Assembly: GCF_023330685.1 (NCBI RefSeq)
Contig: NZ_CP097128.1
Location: 3,472,001-3,536,000, forward strand
DNA: 64,000 nt
Reading direction: 5' to 3'
DNA from: Conexibacter sp. DBS9H8
GTDB taxonomy: Bacteria > Actinomycetota > Thermoleophilia > Solirubrobacterales > Solirubrobacteraceae
Below, piece by piece: positions 34,099 to 42,657 of the stretch. How positions within the stretch are numbered: the stretch's first letter is position 1; each line of letters opens with the position of its first letter. A program made the position numbers and the translations under genes. The notes below the pieces were generated by a model that searched no databases, was not told the DNA's origin, and worked only from the letters and a program-made list of their open reading frames with translations.

Positions 34099-35328
34099 TC
34101 AGCGCACCGGCTGTTCGCGCGGCGGGGCGTACTTACCAAGCTCCAGACGGCCGAGCATGTGGCGGTGTACCTCATCTGGTCCGTCGAGGATCCTGAGCGC
34201 GCGCTGCCAGGCGTACATCCCCGCGAGGGGGAAGTCCTGACTCAGACCCCCGCCGCCGTGCAACTGAATCGCGCGGTCGACCACCCGGCAGGCCATGGCC
34301 GGCACAGCGATCTTGATCGCCGCGATCTGCCCCCGCGCCACGCGATTGTCATAGCGATCCATCAGCCAGGCAGCGTGAAGGGTCAGCAGGCGCGCCTGAT
34401 CGATCTCGATCCGGCTGTCGGCGATCCACTCTCGAATCACGCCCTTTTCAGCCAACGGGCCCCCGAATGCCGAGCGGGCATGAGCACGGCGGCACATCAG
34501 CTCTAGTGCCCGCTCGGCCGCACCGATCGAGCGCATACAGTGGTGAATGCGGCCCGGCCCCAGGCGCGACTGAGCGATCGCGAAGCCGGACCCCTCCTCC
34601 CCCAACAAGCTCTCGCGCGGCACGCGGACGTCGGTGAAGACCATCTCGCAGTGGCCCTCCTGGTCGTTGTAGCCGAACACGAGGAGGTCGCGGGCGACCG
34701 TCACACCCGGAGTGTCCATCGGGACGAGGATCATGCTCTGCTGCCGGTGGGTGGGTGCCTCCAAGTCGGTCTTGCCCATCACGATCGCCACCTTGGCGGA
34801 AGCCCGGGCGGCGCCGGAAATCCACCACTTGCGCCCGTTGATGACGTAGTCGTCACCGTCGGCGTCGATGCGGCACTCAACGTTAGTGGCATCGGAGCTG
34901 GCCACGGCAGGCTCGGTCATCGCAAACACGGAGCGAATCTCGCCAGCCATCAACGGAGCGAGCCACCGCCGTTTCTGCTCATCGCTGCCGAAGCGGCTGA
35001 GGATCTCCATGTTGCCAGAGTCCGGTGAGTTGCAGTTGAACACCTCGGGCGCAATCGGGCTACGGCCGGTCACCTCGGCGACCGGCGCGTAGTCGAGGTT
35101 GCTCAGCCCTCCACCCCACTCGCTCTTCTCCGGCAGGAACAAGTTCCAGAGATCGCGTTGACGCGCGGCCGCCTTGAGGTCGTTCATGACCGGCGGCTCG
35201 AAGTGAGGATCGCCCGAAGCCGCCAGCTGCGCGTGGTAGACCGACTCGGCGGGATAGACCCATTCCTCCATGAAGGCGGTCAGCTTGTCCCGGAGCTCCT
35301 GGGCTCGGTTGCTCAGTTCAAAGTCCAT
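34099..35328 (-). CDS. Acyl-CoA dehydrogenase (ACAD10/11-like)
   Basis: A 409-residue acyl-CoA dehydrogenase of the longer ACAD10/11-type. It has SVFAMTEPAVASSDATN, INGRKWWISGAARASAK, MVFTDVRVPRESLLGEEG, and ILDGPDEVHRHMLGRLELG, where the DGPDEVH motif is typical of that branch. ACAD10/11 relatives are linked to oxidation of 4-hydroxy or long-chain acyl-CoAs. The ATG is preceded by GAGGAG inside the end of the luciferase-like gene, 10 bp away, so it belongs to the AtuA set. Confidence 0.9.
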   Translation of the reverse strand: MDFELSNRAQELRDKLTAFMEEWVYPAESVYHAQLAASGDPHFEPPVMNDLKAAARQRDLWNLFLPEKSEWGGGLSNLDYAPVAEVTGRSPIAPEVFNCNSPDSGNMEILSRFGSDEQKRRWLAPLMAGEIRSVFAMTEPAVASSDATNVECRIDADGDDYVINGRKWWISGAARASAKVAIVMGKTDLEAPTHRQQSMILVPMDTPGVTVARDLLVFGYNDQEGHCEMVFTDVRVPRESLLGEEGSGFAIAQSRLGPGRIHHCMRSIGAAERALELMCRRAHARSAFGGPLAEKGVIREWIADSRIEIDQARLLTLHAAWLMDRYDNRVARGQIAAIKIAVPAMACRVVDRAIQLHGGGGLSQDFPLAGMYAWQRALRILDGPDEVHRHMLGRLELGKYAPPREQPVR

Positions 35329-35338
35329 TCGTGGCTCC

Positions 35339-36694
35339 TCAGGTCGTCGGGACCGGCTGGCTTCCCAGCCGGGTTCGCACTTCTGCCAGCCCGTCGAGCT
35401 GGCCAGCGTCCGGCCCCAGGGGGGTCAGGACATAAGCATCGATCCGATCGATGTGGGCGGCCTGCTCGGCAATCCTGGCGGCAACATCCTCGGCGCTGCC
35501 GATGAGATAGGTCGCCTGGGCCTCCTCCCAGCTGCCGTCGAAGAAACCGTCGAGCGCCGCGCGGCAGTTGGCCTCATCGGCGGCATCCTCGATCACGTAG
35601 ACCCAGTCGGAGTAGACGAAGTCGATGTCCCTGCGCCCGCGTCCGGCGGCGTGCGCAGCCTCGAGCACGCGCTCCCAGGCGCGGCCGAGCACGACCGGTT
35701 CGAGCCGTCGCTTGCCTGACGCCGAGTAGACAAGCGGCACGTAGCCGTCAGCGAGGCGCCCGATCCGATCCAACGGCCGCCGTGCTGATTCGGGCACATC
35801 ACCGGACCAGTCGAGCTTGCTGCCTGGTGAAAAGGAGGCCATCCACACCGGCGGCCCGCCCGGCTGCACCGGCAGGGGCGACAGAGCAACGTCATCGAAG
35901 GCCCAGGTGCCCGCGTGGCTGACGCACTCGCCCCGCCACAGAGCACGACACAGGGACAGCGACTCCTCGAAGCGCCGCCCGCGTTCGCTGCGCGGCAGTT
36001 CCAGAGCCGCGAACTCGGCGTCGTTCCAACCCAGGCCCGCGCCGAGGATCAGCCGGCCGTCAGAGATCACGTCAAGGGTCGACAGGGTCTTGGCCATCTG
36101 GATCGGATGGCGGTAGGGCAGGACCAACACAAGCGGACCGAGGAGCAGACGCTCGGTATCGCCCGCCAGAGCGGCAAGCGTCGTGGTGACCTCGAGCATC
36201 GACGCGCCATACACGATGCTCGTCGAATGCTCGGACCCACGGGCCGAGGCGAGCATCCGGTCGCCGAGGAACAGGCCGTCAAAGCCCAGTTCCTCCGCCC
36301 GGCGGGCCCAATTGCGGATGCCAGCGAACAGGCCGCCGCTGTGAGGGGCTGTCCAGCCGGGCGGGCGCACGCAGACCAGCGGGATGCCCGGGTTCCGCCG
36401 GGGCAGCTCGACGTCGAGCAGGGCCGAGATCGCCGTCTTCTGCCAGTGCATGCCGGCCTTCATTGAGGAGTAGATCCCCTCACCGAGAATTCCGGGCACA
36501 ACGAACTTCAGCGCCCACAAGCCCGGCAGCTCATAGCGCGTCACAGCGGAGGCGCCGAGGGCCCGCATGACCGCGGTGTCCGTGAGCTCCCGGGCGATCA
36601 GCTCATAGGCGACGGCGTCACGAGCGACGACGGAGAGGTCGAGCGTCGGACCCTTGTCCCCCGCCCGGCCGATGGCGATGTCTCCGACCCTCAT
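35339..36694 (-). CDS. AtuA C-terminal domain fused to a luciferase-like monooxygenase
   Basis: A 451-residue two-domain protein. Residues 1 to about 100 match the C-terminal domain of AtuA-type proteins (IGRAGDKGPTLDLSVVARD, then VTRYELPGLWALKFVVPGIL). From about residue 105 a luciferase-like (LLM, often F420- or FMN-dependent) monooxygenase follows: GIRNWARRAEELGFDGLFLG, LALAGDTERLLLGPLVLVLP, HPIQMAKTLSTLDVISDGR and LGAGLGWNDAEFAAL. There is no Met between about residues 85 and 145 that could start a separate LLM protein, so the fusion looks genuine. It overlaps the AtuA N-terminal gene by 4 bp; the two would reconstitute AtuA. Confidence 0.88.
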   Translation of the reverse strand: MRVGDIAIGRAGDKGPTLDLSVVARDAVAYELIARELTDTAVMRALGASAVTRYELPGLWALKFVVPGILGEGIYSSMKAGMHWQKTAISALLDVELPRRNPGIPLVCVRPPGWTAPHSGGLFAGIRNWARRAEELGFDGLFLGDRMLASARGSEHSTSIVYGASMLEVTTTLAALAGDTERLLLGPLVLVLPYRHPIQMAKTLSTLDVISDGRLILGAGLGWNDAEFAALELPRSERGRRFEESLSLCRALWRGECVSHAGTWAFDDVALSPLPVQPGGPPVWMASFSPGSKLDWSGDVPESARRPLDRIGRLADGYVPLVYSASGKRRLEPVVLGRAWERVLEAAHAAGRGRRDIDFVYSDWVYVIEDAADEANCRAALDGFFDGSWEEAQATYLIGSAEDVAARIAEQAAHIDRIDAYVLTPLGPDAGQLDGLAEVRTRLGSQPVPTT

Positions 36695-37995
36695 GCCGCC
36701 TGCCCCCAGACGACCTCGGTCCGCACGCGGTCGCGGTCGATCAGGCCGTCGACCACCTCAATCCTCGGACGGCGCTCTGATCGCATGCCACCGCCCGAAG
36801 ACGGCCCGCTCAGGGTCAGCGCGAACACTTCGTCCTCGACGGCGAGCGCCATCTCGTCTGAGTCACACACGGCCGAGACGTGGGCGCGTGCCTCCGGCGG
36901 CGGGTGCCGGATCAGGCGGGAGGAACCGCCGAGCAGGGAGTCCTGGCCGACAATATCGACCCCGAAGCGGGAGATCCCGAGGCGCTCCATGCGCAGGCTC
37001 AGGGTCTCGGCGGCGATGCGGGCGCGCCGTAGTGCCCCGGTGCCGGCGAATCCGATCTCCACGTCCGCCACCGCACCGGGCTGGATGCTGAAGCCAGACA
37101 CCTTGAGGCTGTCCGGGACACCCAGGTGCCGTGCGCCGCTCACGCGCACGCGGTCGCGTCCGATCTGGTCGAAGCTGACCCCTGAGAAGTCGACGATTGC
37201 GTCAGGGGTCAGGTAGCGGGCCGGATCGTGGACCTCATAGAGCAGCTGGAGAGTGCAGGTCATGCGGTCAATGCGACCACCGGTCCCCGGCAGCTTGGAG
37301 ATCTCCGCACTGCCGTCCGATGACACGCTGGCAATCGGGAAACCCAGCTCGGCGAACTCCGCAGCGGTCGGCGGCGGCTCGCCGGGGGCTTCGAAGTTGC
37401 CGCCGGTCACCTGGCCCGAGCACTCGAGCAGGTGTCCCACCGCCAGCGCACCGGCCAGCGCGTCGGGGCTGCCGTCCAGGTCGGCATAGGCGGGGCCGGC
37501 GAACAGTGCAGCGTCGGCGGCCCGCCCAGTGATCACGACGTCGGCTCCCTCGGCCAGAGCCTTGGCGATTGACTCCAGGCCGATGTATGCGTGGGCTCCC
37601 AGCCACGTTCCTCCGGCGGGTCGGCTCCAGATGACGTCATCGGCGATCGCGGCGACGTCATCGCCGAGTACCGCTGCCACCTTGAGAGGGCGCAAGCCGA
37701 GCTCGCGGGCGAGCTCGGCGATCGCGCGGGCAGCCCCAGCGGGATTGGCCGCGCCAAGGTTGCTCACCAGCTTGCAGCCGTCGGCCACCGCGGGGAGCAG
37801 TGGCGTCAGGCGCCGACGGAGGCGGCGGTCGTACCCCAGCTCTGGGTTCACGGCCCGGAGTTGGAGGCCGTTGACGATCGTGCGCTCGGCCAGGCACTCC
37901 AGCGACAGGCAATCGACGAGGCCTGATTCCGCCAGCGCCACCGCGGGATCGATGCGATCTCCCGCGAATCCCGCACCGCAGGCGACGACAGTCAT
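36691..37995 (-). CDS. AtuA-like protein, N-terminal portion (acyclic terpene utilisation family)
   Basis: A 434-residue protein of the AtuA/DUF1446 family. It has VACGAGFAGDRIDPAVAL, LSLECLAERTI, LLPAVADGCKLVSNLGAANP, VVITGRAADAALFAGPAY, HLLECSGQVTGGNFE and FPIASVSSDGSAEISKLPGT, all typical conserved segments. In Pseudomonas the atu genes serve degradation of citronellol and geranylate; AtuA's own reaction is not established. The C-terminal domain is encoded by the next, overlapping gene as a fusion. This supports a terpenoid or other branched hydrocarbon acid as substrate of the cluster. Confidence 0.88.
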   Translation of the reverse strand: MTVVACGAGFAGDRIDPAVALAESGLVDCLSLECLAERTIVNGLQLRAVNPELGYDRRLRRRLTPLLPAVADGCKLVSNLGAANPAGAARAIAELARELGLRPLKVAAVLGDDVAAIADDVIWSRPAGGTWLGAHAYIGLESIAKALAEGADVVITGRAADAALFAGPAYADLDGSPDALAGALAVGHLLECSGQVTGGNFEAPGEPPPTAAEFAELGFPIASVSSDGSAEISKLPGTGGRIDRMTCTLQLLYEVHDPARYLTPDAIVDFSGVSFDQIGRDRVRVSGARHLGVPDSLKVSGFSIQPGAVADVEIGFAGTGALRRARIAAETLSLRMERLGISRFGVDIVGQDSLLGGSSRLIRHPPPEARAHVSAVCDSDEMALAVEDEVFALTLSGPSSGGGMRSERRPRIEVVDGLIDRDRVRTEVVWGQAA

Positions 37996-38017
37996 CGCTG
38001 AGGCCGGCCCGCCGGCC

Positions 38018-39136
38018 TCATGCCTGACCGCCCGATGGTTTCGCTGTGGGCTCGTTCACCATTAGTGTGGGCGTCGCCGCCTGGGGCACCTCATCGACCA
38101 TCTGTGCACCTCCAGCCGAGGGCGTGACGTCGGCCGAAGCCTGCCGGTTGCCGAACCGGTTGCGCAGCGAGCGCAGCGGGTTGAGGCCATGGGCGTGGGT
38201 GAGCGAGACCGCGGTGATCAGCAGCAGTCCCTCGAAGATGCTCGGGGTCCAGGCCGGCGCGCCGACGATGAGCAGGCCGACGTCACCGGTGCCGAGCAGC
38301 AGCACTGCAACCACGGTGCCCCACGGGTTGAAGCGTCCGCCGCGGAACTGTGTTGCGCCGAGAAAGGCGGCGGCGAAGGCAGGCAGCAGGTAGGCCGGCC
38401 CCACAGTGGGGTCGCCCGCGCCGAGGGAGGCGGCCTCACACACGCCGGCGAGGCCCGCGAACAGCGAGGAGCCGAGCAGGGTCGCCATGCGCAGGCGGTC
38501 GACGTTGACACCGCCGAGGCGCGCAACCTCGGTCTCATATCCGGTTGCGTAGAGCCGCCGGCCGACGGCCGTCTTCTCCATCAGGTAGGCGAGCAGAAGC
38601 ATTCCCACCAGCATCAGACCGACGGGCAGGGTCATACCCAGCACGCTCTTGATGCCGAAGTCAACCTGGAACGAGCCGTTGACGTTCTGGGTGATGACGT
38701 TGTCCCCGGCAATCGCGGTCACCACTGCGGTGATGATGGAGCCGGTAGCGAGGGTGCCGATGAAGGAATCGACCTTCATCCCGATGACGACGATGATGTT
38801 CACTCCGCCGGCCAGCAGGGCGGCGACAAGCCCGGCGAGCAGAGCGAGAAACGGGTTCGCGCTGACGTGAGCGAGAAACCAGGCAGAGCCGATCCCCGAC
38901 AGTCCAGCGATGGCGCCGACTGACAGGTCATACAGGCCCGCCGCCAAGGGCAGAATGAGACCTAGCGCGACAAGTCCGGTCACCGCGTATTCGTTGAGCA
39001 CCTGCTTGACGGTGCCGTAATTGAAGAAGGTTGCCGGCTGGAGAATCGCAAACAACACGATCAGGGCGATCCACACGTAGATCGCGCCAATGACACGCAC
39101 GCTGAGCTTGGATTTGAGTTGATTTGGAAGTTTCAC
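38018..39136 (-). CDS. ABC transporter permease, RbsC/ribose-type
   Basis: A 372-residue inner-membrane permease with about ten hydrophobic helices. VTGLVALGLILPLAAGLYDLSVGAIAGLSG is the conserved helix pair of the BPD_transp_2 family, and the EVARLGGVNVDRLRMATLLGS loop contacts the ATPase. The GTG start follows AAAGGTAAA. A 40-residue polar C-terminal tail is unusual. It works with the ATPase at 39360 and the lipoprotein at 46257 as an importer. The 223-bp gap upstream suggests its own promoter or processing. Confidence 0.9.
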   Translation of the reverse strand: MKLPNQLKSKLSVRVIGAIYVWIALIVLFAILQPATFFNYGTVKQVLNEYAVTGLVALGLILPLAAGLYDLSVGAIAGLSGIGSAWFLAHVSANPFLALLAGLVAALLAGGVNIIVVIGMKVDSFIGTLATGSIITAVVTAIAGDNVITQNVNGSFQVDFGIKSVLGMTLPVGLMLVGMLLLAYLMEKTAVGRRLYATGYETEVARLGGVNVDRLRMATLLGSSLFAGLAGVCEAASLGAGDPTVGPAYLLPAFAAAFLGATQFRGGRFNPWGTVVAVLLLGTGDVGLLIVGAPAWTPSIFEGLLLITAVSLTHAHGLNPLRSLRNRFGNRQASADVTPSAGGAQMVDEVPQAATPTLMVNEPTAKPSGGQA

Positions 39137-39359
39137 AGCACTTTACCTTTCTCGGCGTGAGAACAGCGAGACGCAACGAGCTTCGCTCCCACCGCGGCCC
39201 GATCTTGGATCAACCAGACTACTGTGGGCGAGCCTATTGCCGGTGGTGACTGGTGCAACTGGTTTGTCATTACTGGTTCAGCTCCAACTGAACATAACGG
39301 CGACAGAGTCCAGCAAGCTTTCTTGAGGCCAGTCCCATTTTGTGTTATCGGCGCAGGCA
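39137..39359. other. Gap between ABC permease and ATPase genes with three ACTGG repeats
   Basis: A 223-bp gap, unusually long for adjacent ABC genes. It holds ACTGG at 39249, 39258 and 39272, and no clear promoter or terminator can be named. Confidence 0.25.
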
Positions 39360-41000
39360 TTACCCGGCGGTGACGGTATTGGAGCTGGGCACCACCGTCG
39401 AATCGGTGGCGGGGGAGCCCTCGACCATTGCCAGCAGCAGAGAAGTCTCGGTGATCTCGTCGGTTCCGCGGATCAGCTCACGGATGACGCGTCCTTCGTT
39501 CAACACGATCACCCGGTCGGCAAGCGCCAGCGCATCATCCAGCTCGGATGTCGAGAACAGCAGAGAGCCACCCTCGGCTACATAGGTGCGCAGGGTGTCG
39601 AACAGCATCGCCACCGCGCCAACGTCGACACCGGCGATCGGCTCGTCGATGAGCATCGCTTGAGGGCCGATCGACAGCCATTTGGCGATGATCAGCTTCT
39701 GTTTGTTGCCGCCGCTGAGGTAGCGGGAGCCGTAGTCGGTGTCGTCGGGCTTGATGTCAAAGCGCCTGATCCACTCTCGGGCCTTAGCCCGTTCACGCTG
39801 CTTGTTGATGAAGCTTCCTCTACCGCTGAGCTCCTCAAGTGAGACGAGCGTCAAATTCTCTCGGAGGGAGAAGTCGTTGATCAGCGTCCCGGGCAAACGG
39901 TTGCCCGGCGCCAACGCCACTCTGTGTTGGCGTGCGACCTTCGGAGAGATCTTGGATACCGGGCTGCCCCCCACCATCATCGAGTCAAAGCCGATCGGGA
40001 TCGCACCCGCCAAGGCATAGGTGATCTCCTCGCGGCCCGATCCGGCGAGCCCAACAACAGCAACGCATTCACCCTTGTGGAGGGTAAGGTCGACACCGTG
40101 CAGCGAGATCGAGGTCAGATTCTTAACGTCGACGACCGGCGCCGCTGACGCGCTGTGGTGGCGGCGCTCGACCACCTTGGCGGACTCGCGCTCGGCCGCG
40201 GCGGTCTCGGCGCCGAGCATCGCCTCGACGAGCATCGACCGGGTCGCCGTCTGGCAATCAAAGGTGCCGATGTGGTATCCGTCACGGAGGACGTGAACGC
40301 CCGAGCACAGGTTGAGGACATCCTTGAGGTGATGGGAGATGAACAGGGCGCCGATGCCAGCACCGACCATCGTGTTGACGACCCGGAACAGCTGCTCGGC
40401 CTCAGCGGCCTCGAGCGTGGTGGTCGGCTCGTCGAGCACGATGAAACGGGCTGCATCTTCTGAGCTGGCGTCGCCCGGACGCGCGCGCACCGCCCGGGCG
40501 ATGGCGATCAGGCTCCGCTCGACGGCAGCCAGTTTCGAGATCGGCTTATTCGGCGGCACCGGGCAATCGAGCAGGTCATAGACGTCCTCCATCCGGCGAC
40601 GCTGCTCCTTCCAGTCGACGCTCCCGACCCTGGTCTGGGAGTAGGTCCCGCCGATCCCGAAGTTCTCTACCGGGGTGAACTCCGGAATGAGACCGAGGTC
40701 TTGGTGGACGAAGCGCAGGCCAAGACGGGCGGCGGTGACGGGGGAGTCAACCCGCTCGCCCCCCAGCCAGGCCGATCCCCAAACAGGCTTGTGGTAGCCG
40801 GCGATGATCCGCACGAGCGTGGACTTGCCTGAGCCGTTGTGGCCGATGAGGCCGGTGACGGTCGCGGCCGGGAAGGTCATGCTCACGTCATGGAGGACGT
40901 TGCGGCCAGCGAAGGCCATCGTTACGTGGTCGATGATGATTCCGCTGTCCACTGCGGATGTTGCGGCCGATGTCGTGGTTGTGGCGGTGGGATCAGCCAT
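39360..41000 (-). CDS. ABC transporter ATP-binding protein, RbsA-type, two ATPase domains
   Basis: A 546-residue tandem ATPase of the sugar-import type. Domain 1 has GHNGSGKSTLVRIIAGYH, a shortened signature (ISKLAAVERSLIAIARA) with an inserted ARPGDASSEDAA loop before the Walker B FIVLDEPTTTLE. Domain 2 has the degenerate Walker A VGLAGSGREEITYAL, the intact signature YLSGGNKQKLIIAKWL and LIDEPIAGVD. In this family domain 1 carries normal hydrolysis and domain 2 has a degenerate P-loop, as seen here. The neighbours imply import of a hydrophobic acid or alcohol rather than a sugar. Confidence 0.9.
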   Translation of the reverse strand: MADPTATTTTSAATSAVDSGIIIDHVTMAFAGRNVLHDVSMTFPAATVTGLIGHNGSGKSTLVRIIAGYHKPVWGSAWLGGERVDSPVTAARLGLRFVHQDLGLIPEFTPVENFGIGGTYSQTRVGSVDWKEQRRRMEDVYDLLDCPVPPNKPISKLAAVERSLIAIARAVRARPGDASSEDAARFIVLDEPTTTLEAAEAEQLFRVVNTMVGAGIGALFISHHLKDVLNLCSGVHVLRDGYHIGTFDCQTATRSMLVEAMLGAETAAAERESAKVVERRHHSASAAPVVDVKNLTSISLHGVDLTLHKGECVAVVGLAGSGREEITYALAGAIPIGFDSMMVGGSPVSKISPKVARQHRVALAPGNRLPGTLINDFSLRENLTLVSLEELSGRGSFINKQRERAKAREWIRRFDIKPDDTDYGSRYLSGGNKQKLIIAKWLSIGPQAMLIDEPIAGVDVGAVAMLFDTLRTYVAEGGSLLFSTSELDDALALADRVIVLNEGRVIRELIRGTDEITETSLLLAMVEGSPATDSTVVPSSNTVTAG

Positions 41001-41177
41001 TGAGGATCAACCTTGTCTCGAGGAACACGCCGAGGCCCTTCACGCCGCCTGCCAACCCGGGGCCTGCCTGCTGGGGGCAAACGGTCTCGGGCGAACGCTG
41101 TGGCGGCACGATGTGTGACTAATGTCGCAGTCCGCACGCGAACTTTCAGGTTTGCGGAGGTCGTCCACTGTAGGTCG

Positions 41178-42557
41178 CTACAAGCCGAAACCGAGCGTCC
41201 CGTCGGGAGCTCCGCTGAGGAACCCGGCTTCCCTGTGGCCAGGCACAGGCTCGACCGACGGTTCACGGGACCCCGGTGGGCGCCGGAGTTCGTTGTTGAC
41301 GTCCCTCGGATAACGGGACGGGTCGAGCTCCAGCCCGTACCGCTCAGCGGACGGATAACGCTCGGCGATCAAGCGCTTCTCCTCCTCGATGTCCTGGCGC
41401 ATCTCGGCCGGACTGGGAACTCCGGCCCGCCCGCTGACGATCGCCGCCACCCAGCGCGACTGCACGTCCATCATGCGAATGTTCGCGCCGCCGCTGACGT
41501 TGAAGAAGCCCACGAAGTAGAGCCCGGGTCGGTTGGGGTGAATGACACGCTTGTACGCCTCCACGCGCCGGCCGACGACGGGCGACACGTCAGGCTCCAG
41601 AAACGGCAGGTCGATCTCATACCCCGTCGCGGCAATCAGGACGTCGACCTCGTCGGTGCGCCCATCCTCGAACGTGACGGTCTTGCCGTGGATCGAGCGG
41701 ATTCCCGGCCTGATCCCGATCCGGTCATAGAAGACGTGGGCCATGAAGGTTGGGTGCCCAGCGGGATGGGTCCGCGTCCGCGGTGCACGCATCCCCCACT
41801 GCTCCATGCGGCCGTGCGCGATCCACGCCAGCGTCCGCATCCATGTCCGCTGCACGGGCCAGGGAACCCAGGGCTTGTTCAGCTTGGCCAACAGGCGTGA
41901 CGCCGGCACCCCGAACAACATCCGCGGCATGATCAGAACCGGGGAACGCACCGCCACCAGACACCGTTCCGTGACGGTGCAGAGGTCGGCGGCGATGTCT
42001 AGGCCGCTGTTGCCGACGCCGACCACAAGCACGCGCTTCCCGGCGAAGGTTGCGGGTTCGCGGTAGGTGAAGGAGTGGTGATACTCCCCGGCGAAGTCCG
42101 GGGCGAAGGGCGGATGAGCCGGGGCCGCCTGGTGGCCGCTGGCGATGACGACAGCATCAAAGTCCTCGACGCCAGCCGCCGTCACGACCGTCCACCCTCC
42201 CCCGACCCGGGGCGAAACGGCGGTGACCGACGTGCGGAAGCGAATCCGCTCATAAACGCCGAAGTGCCGCGCGTAGGACTCGAGGTAGGCGGCGACCTCA
42301 CGATGACCGGGATACAGCGACGCTCCCGGCGGAAAGGGAAAGTCCGGGTAGCTGGTGATCTTGGCCTCTGAATTGATCCGTAACGAGCCATAGGCAACGC
42401 TGCGCCCGTTGTCGTTGTTGTAGACCCACAGGCCTCCGACCCGTGATCCAATCTCAAAAACGACGACATCGACTCCGCTCGCGAGCAGGTGCTTGGCCGC
42501 GCACAGGCCGCCGGCGCCGGCACCCACAACCGCCGCCCTTCGTTGATTCGAACCCAT
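41178..42557 (-). CDS. Flavin-containing monooxygenase (FMO/Baeyer-Villiger-like)
   Basis: A 459-residue FAD/NADPH enzyme. VVGAGAGGLCAAKHL binds FAD, DFAGEYHHSFTYREP matches the FxGxxxHS/TxxY FMO fingerprint, and VVGVGNSGLDIAADL binds NADPH. VLIAATGYEIDLPFL is the ATG-type motif. Members oxidise heteroatoms, and some act as Baeyer-Villiger enzymes on ketones. With a P450 and an SDR upstream, an alcohol-to-ketone-to-ester route is conceivable. ATG 42557 is chosen because the FAD motif starts soon after; an upstream start at 42593 adds 12 residues. Confidence 0.88.
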   Translation of the reverse strand: MGSNQRRAAVVGAGAGGLCAAKHLLASGVDVVVFEIGSRVGGLWVYNNDNGRSVAYGSLRINSEAKITSYPDFPFPPGASLYPGHREVAAYLESYARHFGVYERIRFRTSVTAVSPRVGGGWTVVTAAGVEDFDAVVIASGHQAAPAHPPFAPDFAGEYHHSFTYREPATFAGKRVLVVGVGNSGLDIAADLCTVTERCLVAVRSPVLIMPRMLFGVPASRLLAKLNKPWVPWPVQRTWMRTLAWIAHGRMEQWGMRAPRTRTHPAGHPTFMAHVFYDRIGIRPGIRSIHGKTVTFEDGRTDEVDVLIAATGYEIDLPFLEPDVSPVVGRRVEAYKRVIHPNRPGLYFVGFFNVSGGANIRMMDVQSRWVAAIVSGRAGVPSPAEMRQDIEEEKRLIAERYPSAERYGLELDPSRYPRDVNNELRRPPGSREPSVEPVPGHREAGFLSGAPDGTLGFGL

Positions 42558-42657
42558 GCGATGACCGTAGGCCCGCCGCTCCGGCCCTGTCAAGGTCTAG
42601 CGCCTGGCTCATGAAACCATTCTCCAGCGGTTCTTACAACTTGTACGTCCACTGGTA

